NCBI GenBank assembly: GCA_035296905.1
Contig: DATHAA010000042.1
Coordinates: 1-21,871 of the forward strand
Length of the DNA: 21,871 nt
DNA from: DATEOR01 sp035296905
Lineage (GTDB): Bacteria; Actinomycetota; Thermoleophilia; Gaiellales; Gaiellaceae
Direction of reading: 5' to 3'
In this document: piece by piece, positions 1-6,265 of the stretch
Position numbering within the stretch: position 1 is the stretch's first letter
Layout: every line of letters starts with the position of its first letter
Translations under genes and position numbers: made by a program
The notes under the pieces: model-generated
What the model was told of the DNA's origin: nothing
What the model saw: the letters and a program-made list of their open reading frames with translations, nothing else
The model's database searches: none

Positions 1-328
1 GCGTTGTGTCAGGTCGTGAATGGCCCATCAGCGCTTGAGGAGCGACAACGTCTCGGCCGCTCTCTTGCAAGAACCGGTTGGCGAAGCCGTGGCGAAGCTG
101 GTGTGGTGAAAGACGACGCACGCCGGCTCGCTTGCAGACGCGCCACACCATCCGCATCAACGCCTGATCACTCGCCGGCGACTTTGGCGCTTTGCCATGA
201 CGTGCCCGCTCGTAAGCGGAGACCCACCGCTCAACCTCGACCGTGAATACACTCGGGTCGAAGTGCTCGGAAGGAACGCCCCAGCTCTGCAACGGCTGCT
301 TCTCGACCGCGCGGACCGCGCCAGCGCG
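1..328 (-). pseudogene. Tyrosine recombinase (phage/AICE-type integrase), C-terminal catalytic part, runs off left edge
   Basis: Read on the minus strand, the frame 328 to 2 stays open for 109 codons and contains the tyrosine-recombinase box II signature. The motif SPHQLRHGFANRF (HxLRH, catalytic His and Arg) lies about positions 100-62, and LMGHSRPDTT (the GH motif before the catalytic Tyr) is at the window edge. The catalytic Tyr itself is outside the window. These enzymes cut and rejoin DNA at attachment sites to integrate or excise mobile elements. An in-frame TAG at 329-331 closes the frame and I see no ATG or GTG start with a ribosome-binding site. The N-terminal SAM-like domain and the first catalytic Arg are therefore missing from this frame. 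A stretch in another frame (about 541-410, minus) contains an integrase-like VPLSPEA...LKRYL string, which could be an earlier part displaced by frameshifts; that match is weak. I read this as a decayed integrase. A full gene with an unusual start is less likely. Confidence 0.8.
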
Positions 329-799
329 CTAGCTAGGTCAGCTCTCGAGTTCTCTCGCGAGTCAGACGATCTCTGGAAGCGCTGCCTAGGCAAGCAAGTC
401 CTGCGCGTTCTACCGCAAGGTGTCGGCTTGTCCGATCAGGTAACGCTTGAGCGGGCGGTGACACGCCTCTGGAGACAAGGGGACGTGCCGCTCTCGCGAG
501 GCCCAGCTTCTCGTCGAATACGTGACCAACCTCTGATTTTGTCACTTACCCCGCGTTACGCCCATGGCGGTGCGCGTCGGGCTGAACATGCGGTTTCATG
601 AGTGGGTTACAGAATCAAGTCGGTCCGTGATGCTGCTCGCGTGCCTCGCAAGCCTGCCCTGGGAAACCTCGACGCCGAAATCAGTGAGCCGCGAGGTGGG
701 GATCGGGTTCGGTCGTCCCCACCCACGCGGCTTCATCGAGGCGTTCAACCTCGACGCCCTCTAGACGCGCCAGAAGGCACATCGTTTCCAAAAAGGGGA
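329..799. other. Gene-poor stretch next to integrase fragment
   Basis: No frame here gives a convincing protein. Several 60-130 codon frames exist on both strands, but their composition looks like random high-GC open frames. The only hint is the integrase-like string on the minus strand at about 541-410, which ends in TAG at 407-409. The stretch is best seen as decayed mobile-element DNA. Confidence 0.5.
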
Positions 800-828
800 G
801 CGCCGGGGGCGATTTCACCCCCGGCGCC
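785..828 (-). terminator. Rho-independent terminator for the secreted-protein gene
   Basis: A perfect 10-bp inverted repeat (GCGCCGGGGG at 800-809, CCCCCGGCGC at 818-827) encloses an 8-nt loop. Read on the minus strand the hairpin is followed by CTCCCCTTTTTGG, giving the U-tract. It lies about 70 bp past the stop codon of the minus-strand gene ending at 896. There is no T-tract in the plus direction. Confidence 0.8.
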
Positions 829-895
829 TGAGTCCTGAAGCCGAACCGGCTGCTAAGCGCTAAGCCTGCGGGTCAGACGCTGACTTGCACGTCGC

Positions 896-1405
896 CTAGC
901 ACGCTCCCCGCACATTGGGCAGCAGGCATTCCGAGTCGAACGTGCCGCCGATGGCGATGCTGACGTTATTGGTTGTGTCCGTCAGCGTTACGTTGGTGTA
1001 CGTGACCTGCGCGAGCTCGAGACTCTGCCCCGGTGGGCAGGAGATGTCACTCGGGGGCGGGCTTACCGTCAGCGAGGCGGTCACCTGCCCGTTCTTGCCC
1101 GAGCTGAAGGTGCCGGTGGCGCTTACTGGACCAGCCACCGTCGTCTTGTTCTGGGCGCTTGGGTTAGCACCGCCCCTGTTGACGCACACGTATGTGGCCG
1201 TGGCGTCTGCGCTCAGCACGTAGGTGATGAGCTGATTGGTACCGAGGCCCGCCTCCTTGAACGAGACGGTCAACGTCCCATTGTTGTTCAGGTTCCCGCT
1301 TGCCCTGATGAAGTGCTCGTTTTGGGCGGTCGCAGCCGCCGCCATGGCGAGCATGACGACAAGCGCCACTGTTGCCACTAACATCGTCCGTAGGGATCTG
1401 CTCAT
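896..1405 (-). CDS. Secreted protein of unknown function, four cysteines
   Basis: This encodes 169 residues. The start ATG at 1405-1403 is chosen because a good Shine-Dalgarno (GAAGGAG) lies about 6 nt upstream and a signal peptide follows directly. A longer open frame extends to 1555 but lacks these signs. Residues 1-27 form a classical signal peptide (basic MSRSLR, hydrophobic core, cleavage after ATA). The mature part is rich in Thr, Ser, Val, Asn and Gly and looks all-beta. Four cysteines (about residues 74, 123, 160 and 169, the last being the C-terminal residue) could form two disulfides outside the cell. I recognise no enzymatic motif. The gene stands alone, with its own terminator downstream and a palindrome-rich leader upstream shared with the divergent LuxR-type gene, so that regulator may control it. 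Function unknown; secretion is well supported. Confidence 0.8.
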   Translation of the reverse strand: MSRSLRTMLVATVALVVMLAMAAAATAQNEHFIRASGNLNNNGTLTVSFKEAGLGTNQLITYVLSADATATYVCVNRGGANPSAQNKTTVAGPVSATGTFSSGKNGQVTASLTVSPPPSDISCPPGQSLELAQVTYTNVTLTDTTNNVSIAIGGTFDSECLLPNVRGAC

Positions 1406-1446
1406 GTCTCTCCTTCGGTAGAGGGGCATAAAAGGGCAGCCCAAAT

Positions 1447-1486
1447 GCTCCGCCTCGACGCTGACCCAAATCGGTTGAGGCGGAGC
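1447..1486. repeat. Inverted repeat in the leader of the secreted-protein gene
   Basis: Perfect 10-bp arms GCTCCGCCTC (1447-1456) and GAGGCGGAGC (1477-1486) can be extended inward by three pairs, including one G-U, leaving a 14-nt loop. In the minus-strand transcript the hairpin would lie about 40 nt before the start codon. It is followed after about 14 nt by a short T run (CCCTTTTATG). It may be an attenuator or leader structure, or simply an operator. Confidence 0.5.
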
Positions 1487-1548
1487 CCGCCCGGCTCCAG
1501 CCGGAGGGCGATCGGTATATGAGATTCGCAGACCATCGCTCCCTCCCC

Positions 1549-1578
1549 GGTGCACCCGAACTCGCGTATCCGTGCACG
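1549..1578. promoter_or_regulatory. Two GTGCAC-centred palindromes 22 bp apart
   Basis: GGTGCACC at 1549-1556 and CGTGCACG at 1571-1578 (within the 10-bp palindrome CCGTGCACGG at 1570-1579) share the GTGCAC core. Their centres are 22 bp apart, close to two helical turns. The spacing suggests paired binding of a dimeric regulator on one DNA face, but each site is short. Confidence 0.35.
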
Positions 1579-1607
1579 GGGCAGGGATCCAGCCAAATAA
1601 CGCCGGC

Positions 1608-1626
1608 TGTCACTCTATGAGTGACA
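1608..1626. promoter_or_regulatory. 19-bp palindromic operator candidate
   Basis: TGTCACTCTATGAGTGACA has perfect 8-bp half-sites around a 3-bp spacer. It lies about 110 bp upstream of the LuxR-type gene and about 200 bp upstream of the divergent secreted-protein gene. The symmetry is that of a site for a dimeric helix-turn-helix regulator. The regulator is not known; the adjacent LuxR-type protein is the obvious candidate. Confidence 0.5.
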
Positions 1627-1719
1627 TCGCCGCGTCGTAATAGGCCGAAACGCGTATCTTTATAGGGGAGTCGCCTTATTTTCGGCCCGTTCGGCGCGCT
1701 CAGGACCCAGCCGAGGGCC

Positions 1720-2223
1720 TTGCAGGCCATTCGCTCATGTGTTATCGGTCACAAGAACGTGCTCGCCCGTTTGCATCTGCCAGTTCAGCATCGCAGCGAT
1801 CCCCGGGATGTGCTTTACGCCCGTGTGTTCCGCGCGAACGTCGCCGTCATAGTCGGAGGCGCCATGTTCCTCGCGGTGTCGCCTGTGACGGTGAGCTGGC
1901 CCCTAGCGCCCGTCGAAGGGGCGGAGCTTGCCGCGTGGGTGCTGAGCGTCCTTCTTATCGATTTCGTGATGTTGCGGTGGATATTCCTAGGGCAGCGCTC
2001 ACTTCCACGACGTGTGGCACCCGATGACGAGCTTACGGCTCGAGAGGTTCAGATCGTGCAACTGATCGCTCAGAGCTTCACGGCGAAGGAGATTGCCGAG
2101 ACCCTGAGTATTAGCCCCAAGACTGTTGACGCCCACCGCGCTCATATCCTGAAGAAGCTTGGGTTAAGGGATCGAGTTGCGGTCACCCGGTACGCGATCA
2201 GGCGTGGTTTGGTCGAACCCTGA
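1720..2223 (+). CDS. Membrane-associated LuxR-family transcriptional regulator
   Basis: The frame encodes up to 167 residues. Residues about 38-60 and 70-90 are two hydrophobic segments likely to be membrane helices. Residues about 103-163 form a LuxR/GerE helix-turn-helix: DELTAREVQIVQLIAQ opens the domain, SISPKTVDAHRAHIL is the recognition region, and RYAIRRGLV is near the end. There is no receiver, PAS or ATPase domain, so it is a small membrane-tethered DNA-binding protein rather than a classical response regulator. The start is uncertain. The longest frame uses TTG at 1720; GTG codons at 1759 and 1810 are alternatives, and none has a clear Shine-Dalgarno. GTG 1810 would begin just before the first helix. 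It is transcribed divergently from the secreted-protein gene across a palindrome-rich region. Base composition looks lower in GC than in the right-hand genes, which suggests acquisition by transfer. Confidence 0.75.
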   Translation: MQAIRSCVIGHKNVLARLHLPVQHRSDPRDVLYARVFRANVAVIVGGAMFLAVSPVTVSWPLAPVEGAELAAWVLSVLLIDFVMLRWIFLGQRSLPRRVAPDDELTAREVQIVQLIAQSFTAKEIAETLSISPKTVDAHRAHILKKLGLRDRVAVTRYAIRRGLVEP

Positions 2224-2421
2224 ACCCGAGCGGCCGGGTACGTAACTTTGACGCAGCCCACCACCCGTTTCTGCGTGAGGGTGGATGGGGCAGGCGAGTG
2301 AGCGTTCGAGAGGAAAACGCCTCGACCATCTCAGGGTAGACGGAGGGGTGCGCCTGCGACGGCGGCCGGCCGGCGACTGCCGTCGCGTGGCTCGGCCGCT
2401 CGCCGCTATGGCGCGCGAGCC
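2224..2421. other. Intergenic, no feature seen
   Basis: This lies between the convergent ends of the LuxR-type gene and the Rep remnant. I see no gene, no RNA and no clear terminator hairpin with a T-tract. Confidence 0.5.
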
Positions 2422-3110
2422 TCATGCGGCAGTGCTTCGAGCACCGAATCGAGAACGACTGCCCGGCTCAACGGCTATGGATCTGAACCGGAACCACAGG
2501 GCGGCCAGGAGCTCCTCATCGGTCAACCGGGGCCACTTGCACAAGCCCTTGAACGCCGCGTCGAGCCGACGATTTAGTCGGGCGTTTCTCATCGTCGCCT
2601 TACTATCCGCTGTCAGCCGCCGGTTGATGTGGAGCGTTCGTGCTGGCAACCGCGGATCCCGGACTGCGCGCTCGAGGGGAAGCTTGCCCTTGCCGCCAAG
2701 TGCATATCCCGCCACGTAGCGCCCGACCTTTCCGACGGCTCTGCCTTGCCTTCGATCCGTTGCCACCGGTTCACGAAGCCGAACCAGAATCGGCCGGCGA
2801 GGTCCTCCCAAGCCTTGGCGTAATGCGGAGACCAGTACCGCTCCTCCGCATCGCTCATCGGCAGTACAACATGAACGTGAAGCACGCCTCGCTTCTGGAG
2901 CTCCCACCAGGACGGGCATTTGCTGATGCATCGCGACGATCCGAGCTTGCGGAGCGCCTTGTCAGCTTGTCGCTTCGCCTCCCGCTGTGCCGCCGAGAAT
3001 CGGTGTTGTGCCGACTCGTTCCAAAGCGTCGCTTGTCCGAGTTCGACTTGACAGCCAAGCTCGCCCGAGTGCCGATGTGGGCCGGCAACTGTGCAAAAGA
3101 GTTGCGTCAT
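2422..3110 (-). pseudogene. HUH-type replication initiator (RepSA-like), truncated and frameshifted
   Basis: Two minus-strand frames together give a plasmid/AICE replication initiator. The first frame, from ATG 3110, carries ATLWNESAQHRF and then WWELQKRGVLHVHVVLP (residues about 68-84). In the latter, H78-V-H80 is the metal-binding HUH motif of rolling-circle endonucleases, in the ExQxRGxxHxH context typical of actinobacterial Rep proteins. Between about 2755 and 2730 similarity passes to a second frame with RYVAGYALGGKG (about 2721-2686), which matches the YxxKY catalytic-tyrosine region with Gly in place of Lys. That frame ends at 2422. The N-terminal CxxC/CPxC region of full-length relatives is absent, and a complete protein would be about 450 residues. 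Such proteins nick the element's origin to start rolling-circle replication. Truncation plus frameshift make it very likely inactive. Its ATG overlaps the TGA of the ANTAR gene (ATGA). Confidence 0.75.
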
Positions 3111-3370
3111 TCGTTCGAAAGGCCTAAATACGTACTCTCACCCGGGGCGGGTGGGTTCGACTGCTTTGGAAGCAAGCGGTGCCCGTCAACGACTGCCGAA
3201 GCCACGTCGACGAGCTTCCGGTTCGCCGAGCGCGCGTGCTCGCGGAGCTCGAAAGCGACCGCCTCGTCCACCGAGTGGCGTTCCATGAGAATGCACTTCG
3301 CTCGCTCCGTGACCGCTCTGCGGCCGAAGGCGCCTTCGAGGTCGTGGTACTCGGCGAAGCGTCGCAGCAC
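3107..3370 (-). CDS. Small ANTAR-domain protein (RNA-binding antiterminator type)
   Basis: This encodes 87 residues from GTG 3370; an in-frame TAA lies four codons upstream, so the start cannot be much earlier. Residues about 17-62 fit the ANTAR three-helix domain: RRAVTERAKCILMERHSVDEA, then AFELREHARSANRKLVDVASAVV. In ANTAR proteins this domain binds paired hexaloop hairpins in nascent RNA and prevents termination. Normally it follows a GAF, PAS or receiver domain; here it is almost alone. The highly conserved Gly of AKGILM is Cys. The last ~20 residues (after GHRLLPK) are Pro/Ser-rich and look unrelated, so the 3' end may be a junction with mobile-element DNA. It overlaps the Rep remnant by ATGA. 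The ribosome-binding site is weak. Domain assignment is firm; whether the gene is functional is uncertain. Confidence 0.75.
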   Translation of the reverse strand: MLRRFAEYHDLEGAFGRRAVTERAKCILMERHSVDEAVAFELREHARSANRKLVDVASAVVDGHRLLPKQSNPPAPGESTYLGLSNE

Positions 3371-3493
3371 GATGTCGATTTACCACTGCTTAAGCTCGCA
3401 GTCCTGCCCGCTCGGCTCCTTCAAAAGTCGCCGGCCACGCTCGCTGCAGGCGGGGAGATCCACGCGCTCGATTGACGAGGAGCCAGCGAGGGC
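3371..3493. other. Spacer between DUF899 and ANTAR genes
   Basis: A minus-strand frame of about 31 codons (containing RRLLKEPSGQDCELKQW, ending at the TAA just before the ANTAR start) is open here. I do not recognise it and cannot show it is translated. It may be the decayed end of another gene. Confidence 0.3.
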
Positions 3494-4237
3494 TCAGTCG
3501 AGTGGGTATTCGTCCTTCCGCCGAATGCCGCCAGGCTCGGGCGGCTGGGGCAGCGGTGTTCGCTCCATGAGGAAGCTGAAGTACGGCGCGACGAACGGGT
3601 CGGGCGCCGACACCGTGTAGGTGTGGTAGACGGTGCCGTTCTCGCGCGCGAACGCGATCCAGCTCGGGTTCTCGCGGAGCCCGTCCTTCAGCTCGGCCCC
3701 GACCTGCCCGGCCCACTCCTGGAGCCAGTCGGGCGGGTTGTCGATCAGATCCTTGACCTCGGGGATCTGCAGAGCCTGCTCCTCGGTCATCGCTAGGCCG
3801 AAGTCGAAGGCGAAGTCGGTGTCGTAGGTGGACACGTAGGGGACCTGCCAGCCCATCCGTTCCTTGTAGGCGTTCAGCCGGTCGATCGGCGCACGCGAGA
3901 AGCAGATCAGTGTCACGTCCTGGTGGTTCAGGTGGACGAGCGTGCCGTCGAGGCCGTCGGCGAGACTGGTACAGCCGGGACAGGCCCCGAGCGAGTAGCC
4001 GGGGCCGAACATGACGTTGTAGGCCAGTAACTGCGCGCGCCCGTCGAAGAGCTCGGCGAGCGTCTTCTTGCCCTCCTGGGTGTCGAACTCGTACTCCTTC
4101 TCGACCTCGACCCAGGGAAGCTCGAAGCGCTTTGCTGTGACCTCTTCGTTTTGCTTCGCCTGCTCGGCCTCGAGCTTGGCGAGCTCATCGCGCGCCGCCT
4201 GCCATTCCTCGCGGCTTCCAGTCTTGTGCTCGGGCAT
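3494..4237 (-). CDS. DUF899 family thioredoxin-like protein
   Basis: This encodes 247 residues. The ATG at 4237 has a strong Shine-Dalgarno (GGGAGGAG) about 5 nt upstream. Residues 1-35 are a charged helical lead-in. The DUF899 thioredoxin-like fold follows: ELPWVEVEKEYEFD (about 39-52), LFDGRAQLLAYNVMFGPGY, and the CPGC pair at 86-89. Then come a DVTLICFSRAP segment (about 107-117), RMGWQVPYVST and a C-terminal YFSFLMERTPLPQ. Members resemble peroxiredoxin/thioredoxin folds, with two cysteines in a CxxC arrangement, and are cytosolic. Their substrates are not established, and a redox role is an inference from the fold and the CxxC. There is no signal peptide. The gene is monocistronic and divergent from the small membrane protein and phospholipase D genes. 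It appears complete. Confidence 0.9.
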   Translation of the reverse strand: MPEHKTGSREEWQAARDELAKLEAEQAKQNEEVTAKRFELPWVEVEKEYEFDTQEGKKTLAELFDGRAQLLAYNVMFGPGYSLGACPGCTSLADGLDGTLVHLNHQDVTLICFSRAPIDRLNAYKERMGWQVPYVSTYDTDFAFDFGLAMTEEQALQIPEVKDLIDNPPDWLQEWAGQVGAELKDGLRENPSWIAFARENGTVYHTYTVSAPDPFVAPYFSFLMERTPLPQPPEPGGIRRKDEYPLD

Positions 4238-4308
4238 CTCATCTCCTCCCAGTCGGATTTCGTCCGCTCTGGCACGCTACGTGAACTGAACGTTTCGAAG
4301 GAGATGCC

Positions 4309-4341
4309 ATGGAGTGGATCACGAACAAAGCGGTGAGCTGA
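4309..4341 (+). CDS. 10-codon mini-ORF (possible leader peptide)
   Basis: An ATG at 4309 is preceded at 5 nt by a perfect AAGGAG (4298-4303). It encodes MEWITNKAVS and then TGA. The stop lies 3 nt before the ATG of the next small gene, whose own ribosome-binding site is poor. This arrangement would suit translational coupling or a leader peptide. It may also be chance: the ribosome-binding site is the only direct support. Confidence 0.35.
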   Translation: MEWITNKAVS

Positions 4342-4344
4342 GCC

Positions 4345-4503
4345 ATGCGGCTCGCCGCCGAGGTGCTCGCCGTCGTCCTGTTCGTCGTGCCGATCGTCGT
4401 GGTCGGATACTTCTTCGTCTGGGCAGCTCGAAAGGACGGCGAGGAGGACCGTGCGCTCCAGAAGCGTCTGGGCATCCGCCGCAAGACGCGCCTCGGCCGC
4501 TAG
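4345..4503 (+). CDS. Small single-pass membrane protein
   Basis: This encodes 52 residues. Residues about 4-28 form one hydrophobic helix (VLAVVLFVVPIVVVGYFFVW), followed by a charged, Arg/Lys-rich cytosolic tail (KDGEEDRALQKRLGIRRKTR). The helix-plus-basic-tail pattern and the codon use fit a real protein. It begins 3 nt after the mini-ORF stop and ends 29 nt before the phospholipase D start, so the three probably share one transcript. I do not recognise the family. A role as a small membrane partner of the phospholipid enzyme downstream is conjecture from position only. Confidence 0.6.
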   Translation: MRLAAEVLAVVLFVVPIVVVGYFFVWAARKDGEEDRALQKRLGIRRKTRLGR

Positions 4504-4532
4504 CCGGCCTCTCGAACGGTAGGGTCGCCCGG

Positions 4533-5756
4533 ATGGGACGCGCCACGGGAATCCCGGTCTCGAACAAGGCCCTTCGGAGCCACGCCGAGGAGCTGCTGGC
4601 GCGTGCGGTTCACGTGGACGACCTGGCACTCGCCTTCGACGAGTCGAGCGCAGCGTCTGCGGAGGTCCTCGTCGAGGGAGAGTCCTTCTACCCGCGGATG
4701 CTCGCGGACATCGAGTCCGCTCAGACCTCCGTGCACATCAACCAGTTCGGGTTCCGCCCGGGAGTCGTCGGCGACCGCTTCGCCGACGGGTTGATCCGCA
4801 AGGCGAAGGACGGCGTCTCCGTGCGCCTCGTGGTCGACCGGCAGGGCTCGGCCCCCGAGGAGGGGGCTCGCGAGCACTACGAGCGGCTCACCGCGGCCGG
4901 CATTCAGGTCTGCGTCGTCCGCGCCACGAAGCCGCGGGCGGCTCCGGGCCTTCTCGGCGCCGGTGGCGAGCTGAGCTGGAACCTTTCCGGCCTAGGCCAC
5001 ATCGACCACCGCAAGGTCGTGCTCGTGGACGGGCGCATCGGCTGGGTCGGCGGCGCCGGAATCGAGGACCACTTCGAGGATGGCCGCTTCCACGACCTCT
5101 TCGTCCGCGTGACCGGGTCCGTGGTCTCGCAGCTTCAGCTCGTCTTCGTCGCGAGCTTCCGGTGGCTCGGGGGCGTGATTCCGTCGGCGGAGCTCGACGG
5201 GTTGTTCCCCGAGGTCGGCGAGGGCGAGATCCCCGCGGTTGTCCTGCACAACGCGCCTGGGAAGTACCGCCCGATCACCGATCAGATCGCGCGGATGCTC
5301 GAGGGCGCCCGCGAGACGCTCGATGTCGTCAATCCCTACGTCACCGATCGCGGGATGATCGGCCGGATCGAGCGGGCGGCCCGCCGGGGCGTGCGCGTGC
5401 GTCTCTTCGTCCCCGCAAACGCGAACAACTGGGCCTGCGCGTCCGCGCAGCAGTTCCACCATGCGAAGCTCCTCGACGCCGGGGTGCGCATTCTCGAGTA
5501 CCCGACGGTGCTGCACGCCAAGGCGTTCGTGCGCGACGGCGAAGAGGTGCTGGCGGGGACGTGCAACCTCGAGGCGTGGAGCCTGAAGCGGTTCTTCGAG
5601 ATCGATCTCCTGGTCCGCTCGGAGGCGCTGGCGGCACAGTTCGAGGAGCGGTTCAGCGCGCCGGCGGAAGCGGTGTCCCGGCCCGGCAGCGTGCTGACCG
5701 GGTTCGAGCCACGCGCGAAGGCGACAGCCTTCGCCGTGCTCTCGCCGCTGCTCTAG
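4533..5756 (+). CDS. Phospholipase D family protein (cardiolipin-synthase-like)
   Basis: This encodes 407 residues. The ATG at 4533 is chosen because upstream codons of the longer frame overlap the small membrane gene and lack family character. There are two PLD domains, each with an intact HKD motif. H159-x-K161-x4-D166 lies in HIDHRKVVLVDGRIGWVGG. H328-x-K330-x4-D335 lies in LHAKAFVRD, followed by GTCNLEAWSLKRFFEIDL, as in cardiolipin synthases. The two histidines form the covalent phosphatidyl-enzyme and act as the acid/base. Bacterial Cls enzymes join phosphatidylglycerol units to make cardiolipin. Cls usually carries two N-terminal membrane helices, which are absent here, so this is the soluble or peripheral (ClsB-like) type, and another phosphodiester substrate is possible. 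The gene ends 3 nt before the convergent phosphoribosyltransferase remnant. Confidence 0.88.
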   Translation: MGRATGIPVSNKALRSHAEELLARAVHVDDLALAFDESSAASAEVLVEGESFYPRMLADIESAQTSVHINQFGFRPGVVGDRFADGLIRKAKDGVSVRLVVDRQGSAPEEGAREHYERLTAAGIQVCVVRATKPRAAPGLLGAGGELSWNLSGLGHIDHRKVVLVDGRIGWVGGAGIEDHFEDGRFHDLFVRVTGSVVSQLQLVFVASFRWLGGVIPSAELDGLFPEVGEGEIPAVVLHNAPGKYRPITDQIARMLEGARETLDVVNPYVTDRGMIGRIERAARRGVRVRLFVPANANNWACASAQQFHHAKLLDAGVRILEYPTVLHAKAFVRDGEEVLAGTCNLEAWSLKRFFEIDLLVRSEALAAQFEERFSAPAEAVSRPGSVLTGFEPRAKATAFAVLSPLL

Positions 5757-5759
5757 CCG

Positions 5760-6265
5760 TCAGCCGTTCACGGGGCGCCCGGACTGGGCGAGCTCTTCCG
5801 TGACGGGCGGCAGTGCGCTCCAGGGAAAGGTGATCCAGGCCGACGTCGAGCGCCAGACGTAGTCGCACGCCACCACCGAGGTCGGCTTCTCATAGAGGAC
5901 GGCGGTGCGAACCTCGTCCACCTTTCCGGCGCAGAAGTCCCGCACCAGCGCGAGCGTTCGGCCCGTGTCGCCACGTCGTCGGCGATCAGGAGCTTGGCCT
6001 CGGCGAGATCGACGAGCTCGGGAACCGGCGGGAGGATCATCGGCGAGGAGAGGCGCTCGTCCACCCCCGTGTAGAACTCGACGTTCATCGTGTAGGTGTT
6101 CTTGACGCCGAGGGCGTAGCCAAGGGCACCGGCGACGAGAAGCCCACAGCGCGCAATGGCGAGGATGACGTCGGGCTCGTAGCCGTCCGCGTGGATGCGC
6201 TCCGCGAGGTCGCGCGCTCCCTCGCCGAGCTCGTCCCAGGTCATCACCTCGCGTTCGTCGCTCAT
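5760..6265 (-). pseudogene. Phosphoribosyltransferase (type I PRTase, Gpt/xanthine-hypoxanthine-like), one-base frameshift
   Basis: The start ATG at 6265 has GGAGG 6 nt upstream and overlaps the stop of the lipoprotein gene by ATGA. The first 99 residues read MTWDELGEGARDLAERIH..., ILAIARCGLLVAGALGY and end in the PRPP loop KLLIADDVA. There the frame breaks. Adding one base near 5968-5972 (GTGGCGACACG should be GTGGCGGACACG) restores the signature ADDVADTGRTL. It also joins a second frame (CAGKVDEVRTAVLYEKPTSV, then WITFPWS) that ends at the TGA at 5760-5762. The restored protein would be 168 residues, the usual length for this family. Such enzymes transfer ribose-5-phosphate from PRPP to purine bases in the cytosol. 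The break in the middle of the active-site loop abolishes function if real. A single G lost from a GG is also a typical sequencing error, so the gene may be intact in the organism. Confidence 0.8.

Larger units (their letters stand above)
1406..1719. other. Divergent intergenic regulatory region
   Basis: These 314 bp separate the secreted-protein gene (minus) and the LuxR-type gene (plus). I see no coding sequence in them. They hold several inverted repeats: a long-looped repeat at 1447-1486, two GTGCAC-centred palindromes at 1549-1556 and 1571-1578, and a 19-bp palindrome at 1608-1626. AT-rich TATCTTTATA at 1655-1664 is a possible -10 for the plus-strand gene, but I see no good -35 at the right distance. 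That would fit activator dependence. Confidence 0.6.

Noticed and set aside
410..541. Integrase-like VPLSPEA string in a second minus-strand frame
   Set aside because: The match is short and its distance to the HQLRH motif (about 125 codons) is twice the usual, so it is mentioned only as a possible displaced part.
564..838. Plus-strand frames after the integrase fragment
   Set aside because: I recognise no motif, no ribosome-binding site is seen, and one frame runs into the terminator hairpin of the opposite strand.
3140..3175. tRNA-like GGGTTCGA segment next to the ANTAR gene, a possible attachment site
   Set aside because: The flanking bases do not form a T-arm stem or an acceptor stem, and no anticodon arm can be built upstream.
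4314..4532. Upstream extension of the phospholipase D frame
   Set aside because: It overlaps the small membrane protein, codes for low-complexity Arg-rich sequence and lacks family similarity; ATG 4533 is a better start.
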